From positions 2,807,501 through 2,871,500 of the forward strand of contig NZ_CP071527.1 of the NCBI RefSeq assembly GCF_023921225.1: a stretch of 64,000 nucleotides of DNA, given 5' to 3'. The notes under the pieces were generated by a model, which worked only from the letters and a program-made list of their open reading frames with translations, ran no database searches and was not told the DNA's origin. Source of the DNA: Legionella lytica (GTDB taxonomy: Bacteria; Pseudomonadota; Gammaproteobacteria; Legionellales; Legionellaceae). Positions 60,865 through 64,000 of the stretch are shown here, piece by piece; positions within the stretch are counted from its first letter, which is position 1; each line of letters starts with the position of its first letter. A program made the translations under genes and the position numbers.

Positions 60865-60927
60865 TATCTACTCCAACGCTATTAAAAAATCAAAGAAAAG
60901 ATAGAAACTTAGGGTTTCAATTAAGAT

Positions 60928-60952
60928 GCCTCTTTGACTTAACCAAAGAGGC
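60928..60952 (-). terminator. Hairpin downstream of lapA
   Basis: GCCTCTTTG and CAAAGAGGC pair perfectly (9 bp, 7-nt loop) 10 bp past the lapA stop. The trailing ATCTTAATT is only moderately T-rich, so termination may be partial. Confidence 0.65.
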
Positions 60953-60962
60953 CAGAAGAAAA

Positions 60963-62159
60963 TTACTCAGATGCTAATTCAATAGCAAAAGCGACTGCTA
61001 ATTTACTGAAATTGGTCATATGCTCTAAGCTCAAAAGTGCCATAGTATCTGAAGAGCTATGAATGTAAGGGTTATGATCATCGAAGTTTGATTCACATGG
61101 GAATGCTGCTGGAACACCGATCTCTGTCCATGAGGCATGATCACTACAACCATAGCCACAACGAGAATAATCAACAGGAACCTTAACATAGGTATCAATT
61201 AACTTCGCTACAAAATTACTGAGACCTTTATCAGTGTAATCCGTAAATACCCACATAGTTGGATCTTTAGGATCAACACGATAACCAGTCATATCAAATT
61301 GAATCGCCGCTTTAACTGGAATTGCATGATCTTGGAAATGCTCGACCACATGCTGAGAACCAACCAAGCCACGCTCTTCAGCAGCGTACCAAATAATATA
61401 GATAGGACGTTTAAACGTAGTATTAGACGATAACAGAACGCGAGCCATTTCCATGATACTTGAAGAACCACTACCATCATCACCAGCCCCTGGCATACGA
61501 CCATCTAACGTATCCATATGAGCACCAATAACAATACCTGGCGCTTTAATGTCTTTACCAATAACGGTCACTAAAGAAGGTTGTTTATAGTAGCCTGTAG
61601 AAACAAAATAGGTTGTTACATCAGTACGCCCATATTCAGTTGCCATTGCTTCAAATTTAGCTTTTAACCATTTTGCCGCATCAACACCAGTATCTTTGGT
61701 GGCTGAACGATTATGGTATGAAGTTAAATGAGCCAAAGTTTGCCAAATATTATCGGCAACCACATTTTGCAAAGCAGCATTTACTGCATCTTGATGCTTA
61801 ATTTCATACGTGGTTTTTTCTTTTATGGGTGCATGCAACGCGTTTTTTGCCAAAACATTTTTAGCCGCGAGCTGTTTTGCAGCCAGTGAATTACCTGCTA
61901 TGCGCTGACTCACATTCACAAAACGACCACAATGCTCCTTATCGGCCAAATGACTGAGTGACTCAACATCAGCACTTGGAACATCTATAATTCGAAATTG
62001 TTTGTTTTCTGCCAAAACATCATATGCAGTAGTTATTTTTGCAGCAAGACATTGAGATACTTGCAATTGCTCATGTACAGGAACACTAGCAGCAGCAACT
62101 TGGGTGCCCGCTAACATTGAACCAGCAACAATAAAGCCCATCCATTGATTAAAACGCAT
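60963..62159 (-). CDS. lapA: Secreted M28 aminopeptidase (LapA-like)
   Basis: A 398-residue protein. Signal peptide about 1-24 (FIVAGSMLAGTQVAAA) and a propeptide-like region to about 115 are followed by the M28 zinc peptidase. Metal ligands lie in GAHMDTLDG (about 213), GAGDDGSGS (about 225), YAAEERGLVGS, QFDMTGY and YIHSSSDTM. A Cys pair RCGYGCSDH is present. Legionella LapA is a type II-secreted leucine aminopeptidase, and from memory its gene neighbours mavN, as here. Assignment to LapA rather than LapB rests on this context. Confidence 0.85.
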   Translation of the reverse strand: MRFNQWMGFIVAGSMLAGTQVAAASVPVHEQLQVSQCLAAKITTAYDVLAENKQFRIIDVPSADVESLSHLADKEHCGRFVNVSQRIAGNSLAAKQLAAKNVLAKNALHAPIKEKTTYEIKHQDAVNAALQNVVADNIWQTLAHLTSYHNRSATKDTGVDAAKWLKAKFEAMATEYGRTDVTTYFVSTGYYKQPSLVTVIGKDIKAPGIVIGAHMDTLDGRMPGAGDDGSGSSSIMEMARVLLSSNTTFKRPIYIIWYAAEERGLVGSQHVVEHFQDHAIPVKAAIQFDMTGYRVDPKDPTMWVFTDYTDKGLSNFVAKLIDTYVKVPVDYSRCGYGCSDHASWTEIGVPAAFPCESNFDDHNPYIHSSSDTMALLSLEHMTNFSKLAVAFAIELASE

Positions 62160-62339
62160 ATCCTCTCCTAATTAATGTTGAGTTTCAAAACAAAAGAAAC
62201 TACATGAGGTAAATCATGCCGTTTCACTTTACCTAAATTCATCTATTGAATCTACAGATACACATACAAAAACCTTTGCTCATCCTGGTTCTGCGCGCAA
62301 TTACCCGCTATTATGCATTTTTTTTAACCTTTGCGCTAT

Positions 62340-62354
62340 TGATAATCATTCTCA
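62340..62354 (+). promoter_or_regulatory. Fur box upstream of the mavN-like gene
   Basis: TGATAAT-C-ATTCTCA matches the 7-1-7 Fur consensus TGATAAT-N-ATTATCA in 13 of 14 positions. It lies 50 bp before the ATG at 62404, a position suited to repression by iron-loaded Fur. Confidence 0.7.
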
Positions 62355-62403
62355 TTTGAGATAAAGTCCTATTCACGATCGCTAACAGGTTAAATGGTTA
62401 ACA

Positions 62404-64000
62404 ATGAATACAAAAAAAATCCCTTATAATCTTGCTCTTATCCTACTCACCACAGGTGCTAGCTTAATTCTTGGCCTTTTAAGTTTTAGCGGAATGTTTG
62501 CCCTTATTCCCGTTTTGCCGTTTGCGATCGCGACACTTGTACTCTCCGTGGCCTATGAGGCAGAAATTTATTTACAAAATATTAAAGGTGCCCTCAGTAA
62601 AATTTTTAAATACAACTATTTACAAAACCAGCTCGCGAGAGAGTTTTTGCTAGAGCACTTTCCTAAAAATATAAACCACCCAGATTGCCCCCCCTTTTTC
62701 GTAAATTATGCGGCCTTACAGTTAAAACTTAAAAAGGCACCTAATAAGACAGAGAAAAAACATATTAAGAAATTACTCAAAGAGATGGAGCAGCAATTTG
62801 CCTTACAATTATTTTCCGACTCAGAAAGCATGCCTATTTCGGAAGATACAAACCAATTACGAATTTGGTTAGGCCAACATAATCAAGCAGCGTGGCAAGC
62901 AGATTTCCATAAGCGACGTCGCAATTTCCAAATGGTTGCCGCCTTTAGCTCGCTTTCTGCCCTATTTATGGGATTAGGAAGTACCTATCTTATCATGGAA
63001 GCGTTTAGTGCCATTCCCTGGATTGCCGTTATTCCCTTTGCTTACTGGCCTTTTATGATTGTTCCTATGGCCGTGATTGCTGGGGCTGCTTATGGTTTGT
63101 TGACGTATAATACGGTTACCGATCTTATTAGTAATGACACCATCACGAATTGGTTTACCCGAGTTCACACTCATTTTAAACAAGAAGGCTTTTCTGCACG
63201 CAACCTGTTTATGGCGTCCATGTCGACACTGCTCGTAGGCTTAGCAATCGCTCTTACGGTCTGTACTGCAGGAACCTGGTGGACTATCGCCACCAATGCA
63301 CGCCCATTATTCGACTGGATGGGAAAAATGCCCAAGTTTGTCATGGGAGTAATAAACCCGTTGATTACTGGACTTTCAGCACTGGGCTTTAATATTCAAA
63401 ATACGGCTGAATCAATCGAAGAATTAGACAAATCCATCTATACGGAAAAGGTTAATTCATCAACAAGCATCTATGACTCCATAAAAAAAACATGGAATGG
63501 TCTATGGGAAAATAAAAACTGGCTCAAAGTATTGAATCCATTCAGCATCATCAAGATGCTAACTATTACTCCGTTGCGCATCACCCTGTTTATGGGCCAT
63601 TTAGTGAGTATTGCCTTAACCGCCGATCGCATGCCGGGAATTCCACAAATCTGGGCAGCATTAATTGCCTTTATTAGCGAAGGTTTTGAAGATGCCCACT
63701 ATTTCATTGGCCGAGGGCATTCAGGAAAAAACGCAAAACAACAAGAGACTGAAGATATTAATGCCTTTACACAACGCATGCTACAAAAACGACTTGGCGA
63801 ACAAGGTGGGCACAGCCATGAACTCGATATCCCTGCAAAAATCTTGTTTACGTTGGCAACCCCGCTGGATATTTTGGCCTCTAAATGGAATGCAATGGCA
63901 GCTTGGCTAATACCAGTAAATAAGGAGAAAAAACCACAACCAGTTGAAGCGGTAGCAGACAACCCACCACCCGAGCTAAATCTGGCTTTATCTGAAAATT
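62404..64000 (+). CDS. Polytopic membrane protein, MavN/IroT-like (5' part, runs off window)
   Basis: An uninterrupted frame of 532 codons from ATG 62404 to the edge, with no stop. A hydrophobic pair lies at about 8-52, then a charged helical region (55-175, with KAPNKTEKKHIKKLLKEMEQ). More membrane helices follow at about 178-225, 256-290 and 385-430. The segment SEGFEDAHYFIGRGHSG (about 426) has acidic and His residues suited to metal binding. Position next to a LapA-type gene, the Fur box and multi-helix layout match the vacuolar iron-transport effector MavN/IroT of L. pneumophila. Identity is from context and memory, not alignment. Confidence 0.65.
   Translation, partial: MNTKKIPYNLALILLTTGASLILGLLSFSGMFALIPVLPFAIATLVLSVAYEAEIYLQNIKGALSKIFKYNYLQNQLAREFLLEHFPKNINHPDCPPFFVNYAALQLKLKKAPNKTEKKHIKKLLKEMEQQFALQLFSDSESMPISEDTNQLRIWLGQHNQAAWQADFHKRRRNFQMVAAFSSLSALFMGLGSTYLIMEAFSAIPWIAVIPFAYWPFMIVPMAVIAGAAYGLLTYNTVTDLISNDTITNWFTRVHTHFKQEGFSARNLFMASMSTLLVGLAIALTVCTAGTWWTIATNARPLFDWMGKMPKFVMGVINPLITGLSALGFNIQNTAESIEELDKSIYTEKVNSSTSIYDSIKKTWNGLWENKNWLKVLNPFSIIKMLTITPLRITLFMGHLVSIALTADRMPGIPQIWAALIAFISEGFEDAHYFIGRGHSGKNAKQQETEDINAFTQRMLQKRLGEQGGHSHELDIPAKILFTLATPLDILASKWNAMAAWLIPVNKEKKPQPVEAVADNPPPELNLALSEN

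Overview
The window is chromosomal DNA from a Legionella species, AT-rich, and probably not L. pneumophila itself. Three things point there. The housekeeping order (dnaX-ybaB-recR; rpsO-pnp; rimP-nusA-infB-rbfA-truB; tpiA-secG-tRNA-nuoA-N; glmM-folP-ftsH-rlmE) is that of a gammaproteobacterium. A LapA-type secreted M28 aminopeptidase sits beside a polytopic protein that looks like the iron-regulated effector MavN/IroT. PmrA-type promoter elements stand in front of otherwise unrecognised coiled-coil/membrane proteins. No insertion sequence, prophage, integrase or CRISPR array is visible.

Layout. 1-2.4 kb: the end of dnaX, then ybaB, recR, a secreted DUF547 protein and a 58-residue basic protein. 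2.5-7.9 kb: an unknown 472-residue protein, an OmpR-type regulator with a degenerate receiver, a CBS-domain membrane protein, ppa, hinT and folE. 8.1-16.8 kb (minus): the translation/RNA block pnp, rpsO, truB, rbfA, infB, nusA, rimP, headed by tRNA-fMet. 17.1-31.9 kb (minus): a complete 14-gene NADH:quinone oxidoreductase operon nuoA to nuoN. 31.9-38.2 kb (minus): tRNA-Leu(GAG), secG, tpiA, glmM, folP, ftsH, rlmE. 38.4-40.2 kb (plus): yhbY, a CDP-alcohol phosphatidyltransferase and hda. 40.3-48.1 kb: accessory DNA with two unknown membrane proteins, an aromatic/Gly/His-rich lipoprotein, a POT peptide transporter, a patatin phospholipase, aroE and an exported 2H-phosphoesterase-like protein. 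48.3-56.1 kb: pepN and the stress operon prkA(yeaG)-yeaH-spoVR(ycgB). 56.2-60.2 kb: a tandem duplication of a two-gene Legionella module. 60.2-64 kb: an exported protein, lapA, and the 5' part of a mavN-like gene running off the edge.

The most notable part is the tandem module at 56.1-60.2 kb. Two paralogous proteins of 547 and 540 residues share an N-terminal soluble domain, a coiled coil, a membrane hairpin and an acidic tail. Each is preceded by a 17-bp element fitting the PmrA consensus YTTAAK-N5-YTTAAK, 10 bp upstream of a TATATT -10 box. Each is followed by a small basic coiled-coil gene, intact in copy 1 and decayed in copy 2 by loss of one T in a T-run plus an internal deletion. A half-matching element with identical spacing precedes the unknown 462-residue membrane/acidic-tail protein at 43.9-45.3 kb. 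Together these look like undescribed candidate Dot/Icm effector loci. Function is inferred from regulation and architecture, not from homology.

Two families of short dispersed palindromes (CCTGGTTGC/GCAACCAGG and GTAGCCCGTATTA/TAATACGGGCTAC) mark gene ends across the window. A near-consensus Fur box sits in front of the mavN-like gene.
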